NCBI GenBank assembly: GCA_038209965.1
Contig: JBBQXF010000129.1
Coordinates: 1-13,390 of the forward strand
Direction of reading: 5' to 3'
DNA length: 13,390 nt
From: JALONO01 sp038209965
GTDB taxonomy: Bacteria > Bacteroidota > Bacteroidia > Cytophagales > Thermoflexibacteraceae
The notes below the pieces were generated by a model, which was not told the origin of the DNA, ran no database searches, and worked only from the letters and a program-made list of their open reading frames with translations. Within the stretch, counting starts at the first letter, position 1; the number at the start of each line of letters is the position of its first letter. Made by a program: the position numbers and the translations under genes. Positions 1 through 7,052 of this stretch are shown one piece after another.

Positions 1-458
1 TAGGTGGCCTTGTCAATATCATACAGGCCCATCACTGAGGCCGTGGCCAAAGAATTGACCCCTCCCATGCTCACCCCGGAGAAACTGTTGCCTTCAATGA
101 AGACAGGGCGGCCCTCACGGGTTTTTACCACAACTGAGCAATACTCGCTGCCATCCAAATATGTGGAGGCATAATAGTTGGCAATACTGGGATCGATGGC
201 CTCGGGCTTGTTGAGCCAGGGAACTGCTTTTTTGATGGGGGCCTCGCAGGCAGCCAGTGAAACCGCGGCCACACTGAAGCCCATTACTTTCAAAAAGTCA
301 CGGCGGGTAGGCCCGTCCTGATTGGCATCGGGATTTTCGCCATAACTATCGTTGATGGGCAAATGGTCGGGAAATTCTTTGTCCGCATACTTGACAAACT
401 CGGGCTCGTTGGTGAGTTCCTCAATACCTTTCCAATATACCTTCTTATTTTCTTCCAT
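1..458 (-). CDS. actB: Alternative complex III subunit ActB (molybdopterin/Fe-S oxidoreductase-like), N-terminal part only
   Basis: This is the first 152 codons of a gene that continues past the left edge. Alternative complex III is a membrane quinol oxidoreductase that passes electrons to cytochrome c or directly to a terminal oxidase; ActB is its large periplasmic molybdopterin-oxidoreductase-like and iron-sulfur subunit. The N-terminus begins with a YWKGIEEL segment (residues 8-15), typical of the extended Tat-targeting region in this family. It is followed by a Tat-like signal, TRRDFLKVMG (51-60), then a hydrophobic stretch ending in LAAC (68-71), which could also serve as a lipobox. After that comes the start of the oxidoreductase fold (SEYCSVVVKTREGRPVFIEG, about 104-123). 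The start at 458 is the only ATG that keeps the extended Tat region. It lies 61 bases after the actA stop on the same strand, so the two are probably one transcript. Cofactor-binding parts are outside the window, so whether the active site is intact cannot be judged. Confidence 0.88.
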   Translation of the reverse strand, partial: MEENKKVYWKGIEELTNEPEFVKYADKEFPDHLPINDSYGENPDANQDGPTRRDFLKVMGFSVAAVSLAACEAPIKKAVPWLNKPEAIDPSIANYYASTYLDGSEYCSVVVKTREGRPVFIEGNSFSGVSMGGVNSLATASVMGLYDIDKAT

Positions 459-519
459 TGTGGGTCAGAAATTTCGTAATGTCAAAAATTGAATTGCCGT
501 TTTAGTTTTTTAAGTCAAT

Positions 520-1812
520 TTAATAGTGGCACTTGGAACATTCCAAACCACCGATGTCCTCAACTTTCAAAGGCTCTTTTGAGCTTTTCTTGTGCAATTC
601 AACCATGTTATCGTAATAGGTATTGCCTTTGGCGTTCACATCGGTCTTGCGGTGGCAATCGATACACCAGCCCATAGTGAGCAGAGACGCTTGCTGTACC
701 ACTTCCATTTCCTTGATGTCCCCGTGACAATTTTCACACTCGAGGCCGGCCACTTTTACGTGCTGCTGGTGGTTAAAGTAAGCCAAGTCGGGCAGATTGT
801 GAACCCGTACCCACTGGATTGGCTCGTCTTTCTCAATGGCCGCATAGATCATCTGCATGTTGGGCGAAGTGGTCTTGATGGCGTTATGGCAATTCATGCA
901 AATGTTGGCCGATGGAATGTTGGCCGATTTGCCTTTCTCCACCCCAGTATGGCAATATTTACAGTCAATTTCATATTGGCCAGCGTGTAACTTGTGCGAG
1001 AAGGGAATTGGCTGGGTGGGAGCGTAGCCCTGCTGGACCCCAACACTCAACAAGCCTTCCAGTGTGGCCTTGAGCACCAGCGCCACAAATACAAAGGACA
1101 CAATCCCAATAAATGCCGTACTCTGGAACACCGAGCCCCAATTGATCCTTTGGTTGAGCACTTCCCCATCTTCTTCGGACAATTTATCATTGTCTTTTTG
1201 CAGGTACTTGGCCAATACCGAGCCCAACAATGCCAGAACAGCCAACACGATGACCAGCAAACCCGACAAGGCCACGACCACGGCGGTCATTACACCTGAA
1301 TTGCCCTCGCCACCGGAGGCAGCTGGGTTGGCAGGATCACCCCCAGTTTTGGCTACCGCTACTTCAGGGGAGTCGGTCTCTTTTTTCACCCATGACAAAA
1401 TCGCCAAGATCTCCTCGTCTTTCAAGAAATCATGGTTGGGCATGTACTGGTTGTACTTTTTATAAAGTGCTTGGGCATAGGGATCACCACTGTCAATCAC
1501 CTTTTGGGGATATTTGATGAAGTTGACCAACCATTTCAGATCCTTGCGCTCGTATACTTTGGCCAATGCTGGGCCAACCACCTGTTCATTTATCGCATGA
1601 CATTGCTTGCAATTGGCCATAAATGTTGCCTTGCCTGCATCAATAACGGCCTGATCAGTTGAGAGACCTCCAGTTGCTGGGGCAGGTTGGGCCGTCACGT
1701 CGGGCTGGGCCGCCCCGTCACCATCTCCATCTTGGGCAAACACCGGGCTTGCTACAAGTAAACAGCACCAGATAATCACCCAAACAACGGTGGAAACTGC
1801 GGACTTTGTCAT
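520..1812 (-). CDS. actA: Alternative complex III subunit ActA, multiheme cytochrome c with an N-terminal monoheme domain
   Basis: The product is a 430-residue exported, membrane-anchored cytochrome c, the electron-transfer subunit of alternative complex III. With the start at 1812, residues 1-27 form a signal peptide ending in VFAQ. A small cytochrome c domain follows, with CKQCH at 68-72 and a likely distal Met in QYMPNH (Met124). Two membrane helices lie at about 173-200 and 231-251. The C-terminal region carries five more CxxCH sites: CKYCH (284), CMNCH (305), CENCH (359), CIDCH (383) and CSKCH (425, almost the last residues). That makes six heme sites, whereas the classic ActA is described as a pentaheme protein alongside a separate monoheme ActE. 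The frame stays open up to an ATG at 1932, but that ATG overlaps the promoter's -7 element and would place 40 extra residues before the signal peptide, so I chose 1812. It is the first gene of the actA-actB operon. Confidence 0.9.
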   Translation of the reverse strand: MTKSAVSTVVWVIIWCCLLVASPVFAQDGDGDGAAQPDVTAQPAPATGGLSTDQAVIDAGKATFMANCKQCHAINEQVVGPALAKVYERKDLKWLVNFIKYPQKVIDSGDPYAQALYKKYNQYMPNHDFLKDEEILAILSWVKKETDSPEVAVAKTGGDPANPAASGGEGNSGVMTAVVVALSGLLVIVLAVLALLGSVLAKYLQKDNDKLSEEDGEVLNQRINWGSVFQSTAFIGIVSFVFVALVLKATLEGLLSVGVQQGYAPTQPIPFSHKLHAGQYEIDCKYCHTGVEKGKSANIPSANICMNCHNAIKTTSPNMQMIYAAIEKDEPIQWVRVHNLPDLAYFNHQQHVKVAGLECENCHGDIKEMEVVQQASLLTMGWCIDCHRKTDVNAKGNTYYDNMVELHKKSSKEPLKVEDIGGLECSKCHY

Positions 1813-1929
1813 TTTGCTGTATCGATTAAGGTTTATAATGCGTATATTCATAACCTGATCTAAATTTGGGGGAAGTATAGGACAACAAAACACTATCTCA
1901 ACTGCATACTTCACCTTTTTGTTAGCCCG

Positions 1930-1961
1930 CAAAGTTAAATATCGAAAGTGTTAAAAATCAA
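1930..1961 (-). promoter_or_regulatory. Bacteroidota-type promoter of the actA-actB operon
   Basis: Read on the minus strand, TTG (1961-1959) is followed after 21 bases by TAACTTTG (1937-1930), matching the -33 TTG / -7 TAnnTTTG pattern of the phylum's primary sigma factor. Transcription would begin near 1923, giving a leader of about 110 bases before the ATG at 1812. This is the main argument against the longer reading frame that starts at 1932. Confidence 0.6.
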
Positions 1962-1992
1962 CCCCATTTTTAACATTGTTGGGGAATGACCT

Positions 1993-2013
1993 AATTTAGA
2001 ATGATTCTAAATT
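1993..2013. promoter_or_regulatory. Perfect 10-1-10 palindrome, candidate Fur-family (PerR/Fur-like) operator
   Basis: The half-sites AATTTAGAAT (1993-2002) and ATTCTAAATT (2004-2013) are perfect reverse complements around a single G. The core, a 7-1-7 inverted repeat of TTAGAAT and ATTCTAA, has the layout of Fur-family operators and is close to the PerR box (TTATAAT-N-ATTATAA). It lies about 32 bases upstream of the -33 element of the actA promoter, and about 165 bases upstream of the chosen DUF2911 start on the other strand. The symmetry is seen directly; assigning it to a Fur-family regulator is inference, because no such regulator is encoded in the window. Confidence 0.5.
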
Positions 2014-2031
2014 GAAAATATTGAAAGTTTA

Positions 2032-2045
2032 GAACTTACAAGTTC
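2032..2045. repeat. Short inverted repeat in the divergent control region
   Basis: GAACTT (2032-2037) and AAGTTC (2040-2045) form a perfect 6-base inverted repeat with a 2-base centre, flanked by A/T-rich sequence. It sits 18 bases from the larger palindrome at 1993-2013, between actA and the DUF2911 gene. It could be a second operator, but 6-base arms are short enough to arise by chance. Confidence 0.3.
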
Positions 2046-2178
2046 AAAATCATTGGCACGGGGGCCAGATCAGCTTGGCTATATTGCTGCCCCGGTGGTT
2101 CATCATCCCGATGCCAAATTTAAAACAGGTTCACAAATGCCGACCGCACCAAAGACATTTACGCTATCCAGAATTATT

Positions 2179-3081
2179 ATGAACATTTTCAGTCTCCACG
2201 GTTTTTTTGGGCAGCCGAAGCCCAGCTTTCAGTTATTTCTATGGTGGGCAATGACGGTAGCACCGCTATCAAGCACACTGGCCCAAAACCTGCCCCAGAG
2301 CAGCCCGGCGGCAGAGGTGAAGCAAATCATTGGCCTGACCGAGATCAAGGCGATCTACCACCGGCCAAGCGTGAAAGGCCGCAAAATATGGGGCGATCTG
2401 GTGCCTTATGGCGTGGTGTGGCGCACTGGGGCCAATGAGGCCACCGTTATTTCCTTTGCCGATGATATCACGGTGAACGATCTGCGGGTCAAGGCCGGGG
2501 ACTATGCCCTGTTCACCATTCCGGCCCGCAATGGTGATTGGACCGTCATTTTGAACAAAAATGTCAAATCGTGGGGAACCACCGGGTTCAAGGACGAGGA
2601 CAACGTGCTGACCCTGCGCTGCAAACCGCGCAAAGTCCCGTTTCATGAAACATTCGAGATCTCGTTTGAAAATGTGGGCCGCAATTATGGTGAGTTGGTG
2701 ATTGCCTGGGAACGGATGGCCGTGCCCCTGAACCTCAAGGTGGACGTGGACCGCAAGGCCAACGAAAATATCGATGTGGCCATCCGCACAGCCGGCGACA
2801 ACTGGCGCGTATATGCCAACTGCGCCGATTATTGCCTGCGCAATGGCACCCGACTGGGCGAGGCCCAACAATGGGTGGACAAAGCCCTCCAGCTCGAGAC
2901 CAAGAACTTTTTCCCGTTTTGGCTCAAGGCCGACTTGCTGGCATTGGCGGGCAACTATGCCGAGGCCATCAAAATGGCGGAACAATCGATGGTGCTTGGC
3001 CTGGCCGAACAAGGGGACAAATTTTTGTACAAAAAAGAGGTGGAAGAATCCATTGCGTTCTGGAAGGCCAAGCTGCAATAA
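2179..3081 (+). CDS. DUF2911 family exported protein with a TPR-like C-terminus
   Basis: This 300-residue protein has an N-terminal signal segment (hydrophobic at about 18-34, ending SSTLAQ), so it should be exported. The DUF2911 domain spans about 45-190. It shows the family's most conserved run, from RPSVKGRKIWGDLVPYG (62-78) through VWRTGANEAT (80-89) to DYALFTIPARNGDWTVI (108-124). The function of DUF2911 is not known; it is common in exported Bacteroidota proteins. The C-terminal part (about 205-298) is helical, with pieces such as EAQQWVDKALQLE and AEAIKMAEQSMVLG that read like one or two TPR-type helix pairs. The open frame extends upstream to 2053, but the signal-like segment directly follows Met at 2179, and the upstream codons encode no recognisable domain. 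I saw no clear TAnnTTTG element before it; its regulation may share the palindromes at 1993-2045. Confidence 0.88.
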   Translation: MNIFSLHGFFGQPKPSFQLFLWWAMTVAPLSSTLAQNLPQSSPAAEVKQIIGLTEIKAIYHRPSVKGRKIWGDLVPYGVVWRTGANEATVISFADDITVNDLRVKAGDYALFTIPARNGDWTVILNKNVKSWGTTGFKDEDNVLTLRCKPRKVPFHETFEISFENVGRNYGELVIAWERMAVPLNLKVDVDRKANENIDVAIRTAGDNWRVYANCADYCLRNGTRLGEAQQWVDKALQLETKNFFPFWLKADLLALAGNYAEAIKMAEQSMVLGLAEQGDKFLYKKEVEESIAFWKAKLQ

Positions 3082-3215
3082 ACCCAGAGCTTGGACTATT
3101 CAACGGGTGAGGTCGTTGCCTTAAATGCCAAGCCTAATCAGCCAAACGGCCAATACCATTGAATGAGCACTTTAACTTCGCAAATGGGGGCTCCCAACGT
3201 GAATTTTACCAAAAA

Positions 3216-3246
3216 TTGTCGGTCAAGCCTTTTTTTGGTACTTTTA
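3216..3246 (+). promoter_or_regulatory. Candidate Bacteroidota-type promoter
   Basis: TTG (3216-3218) is followed after 20 bases by TACTTTTA (3239-3246), seven of eight matches to TAnnTTTG. Transcription would begin near 3251-3253, about 25 bases before the ATG at 3276. This supports that start over the upstream ATG at 3159, which lies before the promoter. Confidence 0.42.
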
Positions 3247-3275
3247 GGCCCACTAAGCTAAAGAATTGCGAAAAG

Positions 3276-4670
3276 ATGAAGGACAAATCCCAAGACGAAG
3301 AGAAGATACTGGCGGAGATCCGCCGCCGGGTAATCGAGCACGACAGCAGCCACCAAGAAAAGGAAGATCAAAAAAGCTTGCACGATGCCAACTTGCAGGC
3401 TCTCGACGAGATGTCCTCGCTCAACAAAAAGGACATTGCCTTGATTGCCAACCAAGTACGCAAAGAATTTGCCCAGCAAGCATCAAAGCGCAACGGGAAA
3501 ATAGTCCTCGCCGCATTGGTTGGGGCCGCCATGATTGCGGTGGGTGGCATCGGCTTGTGGGTGCAGCGCACCAATCAGCAGGCACTCGAGGCCCGGAGGT
3601 TCAGTGAGCCTTTCGACGATAACCGGCAAAACTGGGGCATTTTCAATGATATCAAGTACGACCGCCAAATCACGGACGGCAGCTATGTTTTCAAGGTGGA
3701 AGACGAACAATGCTACTGGGATAAAATCCCCATCGCGCTGCCCACTCACTATGCGGTAGAGCTTATATCGGCTAGGAAAACCGGGGAGAAAAAAGCCGAG
3801 TATGGCATTGCTCTGGTCGCCGAAACATCCAACAACATGTTGGCTTTCAGTCTCTACCCCGATGGTGAAACGATGTATGGCCATTACCGCAACGATGTCT
3901 GGGAAAAGACCAGCGCATGGTCAACGCCAATCGCCAATCCGGGCCCGAACGCAAACACCCAACTGGTGGAGGTTAAGGACAACCGCAGCTTCAAATATTC
4001 GGTCAATGGCCTATTGGTTTGGGAAGACACCTTTAGCCGCACCGTGCCCACTCGAGTGGGGATGCGCTCATGCGACAACCAAACGGTGGAATTTCAGCGG
4101 CTCCGCGTCATCAACCTGGCCAATAACCAAACCATTTTTGAAGATGACTTTGGTGGAGCAAGCAGCAAAAAATGGAATCCAAGAAAGGAAGTTGCCAAAG
4201 TATCAAAAATTGAAAATGGCAGCTACTATCTCGAAACCAATACCACCAACTACTGCGAATCGGGAACCAGATTCTATCAAATCAAACCCGGGGAAGAGTG
4301 TGACATTGTGCTGAAAATGCACCACGTCAAGGGCGAGACCGGTGCCTTTGGCCTCAAGCTAATGCAAGATGCAACAAACTTTCTCACCTTTGGTTATAAA
4401 AACAATGGCAAAGCCCAGTTCGCCATGTACCAAGTTGACAAATACACCTATTTGGGCAATGAAAAACCAACCGACATCTTGAGCGCACCGGGCAAGCCCA
4501 ACATTACCCTCAAAGTTGAGATCAGGAAAGGCACCTGCCAGTATTTTATCAACGATATACTCATCGATGCCTTTGAGCTGAACCCCGATCTGAAACTCAA
4601 CCAAGTGGCACTTAACTGCTGTGGGGTACAACAAGTCGCGTTTGATGATCTGCAAATCATTCCCAAATAA
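3276..4670 (+). CDS. Membrane-anchored protein with two tandem jelly-roll-like (concanavalin A/LamG-like) domains, function unknown
   Basis: I do not recognise a named family. The 464-residue product starts with a charged, helical, probably cytoplasmic segment (1-74). One membrane helix follows at about 75-96, and then a large, presumably periplasmic part. That part contains two similar units. Unit 1 (about 109-280) opens with FSEPFDDNRQNWGIFND and closes with FKYSVNGLLVWEDTF...VGMRSCDNQTVEFQRLRVI. Unit 2 (about 287-463) opens with FEDDFGGASSKKWNP and closes with CQYFINDILIDAFEL...VALNCCGVQQVAFDDLQII. The pattern of an acidic opening (DDF.....W), a strand with an 'x-I/V-N-G/D-x-L' turn, and a final DDL/FxRL strand is typical of concanavalin A-like jelly rolls that bind sugars. 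I chose the start at 3276 because it fits the promoter and begins the charged helix; the frame stays open to 3159. No catalytic residues are evident, so a binding or sensing role is a guess. Confidence 0.75.
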   Translation: MKDKSQDEEKILAEIRRRVIEHDSSHQEKEDQKSLHDANLQALDEMSSLNKKDIALIANQVRKEFAQQASKRNGKIVLAALVGAAMIAVGGIGLWVQRTNQQALEARRFSEPFDDNRQNWGIFNDIKYDRQITDGSYVFKVEDEQCYWDKIPIALPTHYAVELISARKTGEKKAEYGIALVAETSNNMLAFSLYPDGETMYGHYRNDVWEKTSAWSTPIANPGPNANTQLVEVKDNRSFKYSVNGLLVWEDTFSRTVPTRVGMRSCDNQTVEFQRLRVINLANNQTIFEDDFGGASSKKWNPRKEVAKVSKIENGSYYLETNTTNYCESGTRFYQIKPGEECDIVLKMHHVKGETGAFGLKLMQDATNFLTFGYKNNGKAQFAMYQVDKYTYLGNEKPTDILSAPGKPNITLKVEIRKGTCQYFINDILIDAFELNPDLKLNQVALNCCGVQQVAFDDLQIIPK

Positions 4671-4962
4671 TCAGCCGGGACCACTGTGCCAGTCCGGTTT
4701 GCCAGCGACACTTTTTCAGGTCAATATGTTGGTTGGCCATTGCCCTTCAGCAAATTGGCATTGGCGGGCGTGACAATGAACGCAGCATTTCAAGGCCCTA
4801 AAATTACCGATCAAGCCCGCAATGCACCAATCATAACTGGGTTGGTGGCCGAGCCGTGCTGAGATCAACAAGACGGCGGCGGCCCCCCTACCCGACCAAC
4901 CGTCCTTTGCTTTTGGTCTTTTTCGCCCAAATGGCTTTCTTTGCCCCAAAATCATCTTTCCC
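4671..4962. other. Intergenic region without a convincing gene
   Basis: These 292 bases separate the jelly-roll protein from the E1 dehydrogenase. I see no clear TAnnTTTG promoter or intrinsic terminator. The only structure is a weak hairpin with CCGG arms near 4675-4702, and a very small open frame of 11 codons (4931-4966) that ends on the E1 start codon. The minus-strand frame here (4716-5249) looks like a shadow of the E1 gene. Confidence 0.6.
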
Positions 4963-6975
4963 ATGACCGAGAACGCCATTCTCCCCGAAACGCTCCACCT
5001 GCAATACGTGCGCCGCGACCATTCCGATGCATTGCTGCTGCACTTGTACCGATCGATCCTCAAACCGCGCATGATCGAGGAAAAAATGCTGGTATTGCTG
5101 CGACAGGGCCGGATCAGCAAGTGGTTTTCGGGCATTGGCCAAGAAGCGATTTCAGTGGGAGCGGCCTGCGCCCTCCACTCTGATGAATACATTTTGCCCA
5201 TGCACCGCAACTTGGGCGTGTTCACCGTCCGCCAAGCTCCATTGGACAAACTGTTTGCCCAGTTTCAGGGCAAGCAATCGGGCTACACCAAAGGCCGCGA
5301 TCGCTCGTTCCATTTCGGGGCCAATGAGCACCATATAGTGGGCATGATCAGCCATTTGGGCCCGCAACTGGCGGTGGCAGATGGCATTGCACTGGCCGAC
5401 CGCCTCACCCAAACACCCAAGGTGACCCTCGTTTTTTCCGGCGATGGAGCCACCTCCGAGGGCGATTTCCACGAAGGGGTCAACGTGGCCGCCGTGTGGG
5501 ACTTACCCGTTATTTTTGTCATTGAGAACAACGGCTACGGCCTCTCCACCCCCAGCAGTGAACAGTTCCGCTGCGCCCAATTTATCGACAAAGCCATTGG
5601 CTACGGGATAGAAGCGGTCAAAGTTGATGGCAACAACTTGCTGGAAGTATATGACACCGTCCTAAAATTGGCCGAAGATCTCCGCGACCGCCCGCGACCC
5701 GTGCTGCTGGAAGCCATCACGTTCCGAATGCGCGGCCACGAGGAAGCCTCCGGCACCAAATATGTGCCCGATGGACTGTTTGCCCAATGGAGCAAAAAAG
5801 ATCCGGTCGAAAATTTTGAAAACTTTTTGCGCCAAGAAAAGGTGCTCACCGACGATCTGATAGCCAGTATCCGGGCGGAGATCAAGCAGCAGATTGAGGC
5901 CGGGATTGCCGTGGCCTTCCCTCAGCCCGACCCAGAGGCCGATACGGCTCAGGAAATGGCCGATATGTATGCCCCCTACACCCAAACGGTGAGCGAGCCA
6001 GCGGGCGGCAGCACCGATCGGCGGCTGATCGATGCCATCGCCGACGGACTTAGGCTGGCCATGGAGCACCACCCCAACCTGATCCTGATGGGCCAGGACA
6101 TCGCCGAGTACGGGGGCGCGTTCAAAGTGAGCGATGGTTTGGTCGCCAAGTTTGGCCGCTCCCGGGTGCGCAACACGCCCCTGTGCGAGAGCGCCATCGT
6201 GGGCACGAGCTTGGGCTTGTCGGTCAAGGGATTCAAGAGCATGATAGAAATGCAATTTGCTGATTTTGTTACCTGCGGTTTCAACCAGATAGTGAATAAT
6301 TTGGCCAAGTCGCACTACCGCTGGGGCCAGCGCGCCGATGTAGTGGTGCGGATGCCCACCGGGGCCGGCGTGGCGGCGGGCCCTTTCCATTCCCAAAGCA
6401 ACGAAGCGTGGTTTTTTCATACGCCCGGCCTCAAAGTCGTCTATCCTTCCAATCCCGCCGATGCCAAAGGGCTGCTTTTGGCCGCTTTTGAGGATCCCAA
6501 CCCTTTCCTGTTCTTCGAACACAAAATGATGTACCGCTCGGTGGCCGGGCCCGTGCCCGATGGTTACTACACCATTGAGGTCGGCAAGGCCAGCGTGGTG
6601 CAGACTGGCTCCGATCTGAGCATCATCACCTACGGCATGGGAGTGCATTGGGCCCAACAAATTTCCGCTGAACTGCCCGAAATTTCCATTGAAGTGCTAG
6701 ACTTGCGCACCCTCCTGCCTTGGGATCAGGCAGCGGTGGCGGCCACTGTCCGCAAAACGGGCAAAGTCCTCGTGTGCCACGAAGACTGCCTCACCGGGGG
6801 CATTGGCGGGGAAATTGCGGCGTGGATCGGCGAACACTGCTTTGAGCACCTCGATGCCCCCGTGATGCGCGAGGGCAGTTTGGACACGGCTGTTCCCTTT
6901 AGCCCCAACTTGGAAAAAAACTTTTTGCCCAAAGAAAGGATCAAGGACAAAATCAAAAAATTGGTGGCTTATTGA
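4963..6975 (+). CDS. 2-oxoacid dehydrogenase E1 component, fused alpha and beta subunits (thiamine diphosphate enzyme)
   Basis: This 670-residue cytoplasmic enzyme decarboxylates a 2-oxoacid with thiamine diphosphate and hands the acyl group to a lipoyl E2 protein. The alpha half (about 20-330) holds the substrate-side elements GIGQEAISVGAA (57-68) and LPMHRNLG (78-85). Its thiamine-diphosphate motif runs from GDG at 160-162 to NN at 189-190, with exactly 26 residues between. The beta half (about 350-670) shows MGQDIAEYGGAF (376-387), the conserved glutamate in PLCESAIVG (E409) and the histidine-bearing GPFHSQSNEAWFFHTPGLKV (473-492). Such one-chain fusions are common in Bacteroidota and are often named 2-oxoisovalerate (branched-chain) dehydrogenase E1, but substrate preference cannot be read from the sequence; pyruvate is possible. 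No E2 or E3 gene is nearby. All key motifs are intact. It converges with gldA. Confidence 0.93.
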   Translation: MTENAILPETLHLQYVRRDHSDALLLHLYRSILKPRMIEEKMLVLLRQGRISKWFSGIGQEAISVGAACALHSDEYILPMHRNLGVFTVRQAPLDKLFAQFQGKQSGYTKGRDRSFHFGANEHHIVGMISHLGPQLAVADGIALADRLTQTPKVTLVFSGDGATSEGDFHEGVNVAAVWDLPVIFVIENNGYGLSTPSSEQFRCAQFIDKAIGYGIEAVKVDGNNLLEVYDTVLKLAEDLRDRPRPVLLEAITFRMRGHEEASGTKYVPDGLFAQWSKKDPVENFENFLRQEKVLTDDLIASIRAEIKQQIEAGIAVAFPQPDPEADTAQEMADMYAPYTQTVSEPAGGSTDRRLIDAIADGLRLAMEHHPNLILMGQDIAEYGGAFKVSDGLVAKFGRSRVRNTPLCESAIVGTSLGLSVKGFKSMIEMQFADFVTCGFNQIVNNLAKSHYRWGQRADVVVRMPTGAGVAAGPFHSQSNEAWFFHTPGLKVVYPSNPADAKGLLLAAFEDPNPFLFFEHKMMYRSVAGPVPDGYYTIEVGKASVVQTGSDLSIITYGMGVHWAQQISAELPEISIEVLDLRTLLPWDQAAVAATVRKTGKVLVCHEDCLTGGIGGEIAAWIGEHCFEHLDAPVMREGSLDTAVPFSPNLEKNFLPKERIKDKIKKLVAY

Positions 6976-7052
6976 TCAGCAATAACGGGGGCAAGATCGG
7001 TCAACCGGGCCTTGGATAGGGCCGATTGGCCTTTATCGGAACCGAATCTGTG

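Noticed and set aside
2269..3078. Long (269-codon) minus-strand frame opposite the DUF2911 gene
   Set aside because: Antisense shadow; the plus-strand frame has clear family similarity and a signal peptide, while this one is rich in His and Gly with no domain.
4716..5249. 177-codon minus-strand frame covering the spacer before the E1 gene
   Set aside because: More than half lies over the E1 coding sequence, composition rich in Arg, Ser and Trp, no homology recognised.
5662..6660. 332-codon minus-strand frame opposite the E1 gene
   Set aside because: Antisense shadow of a well-supported dehydrogenase; caused by GCC/GGC-rich codon use.
7010..7038. Overlapping hairpins (GGCC/GGCC and CCGAT/ATCGG) between the E1 gene and gldA as a bidirectional terminator
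   Set aside because: Short, mutually exclusive stems with no proper T-tract; could be chance.
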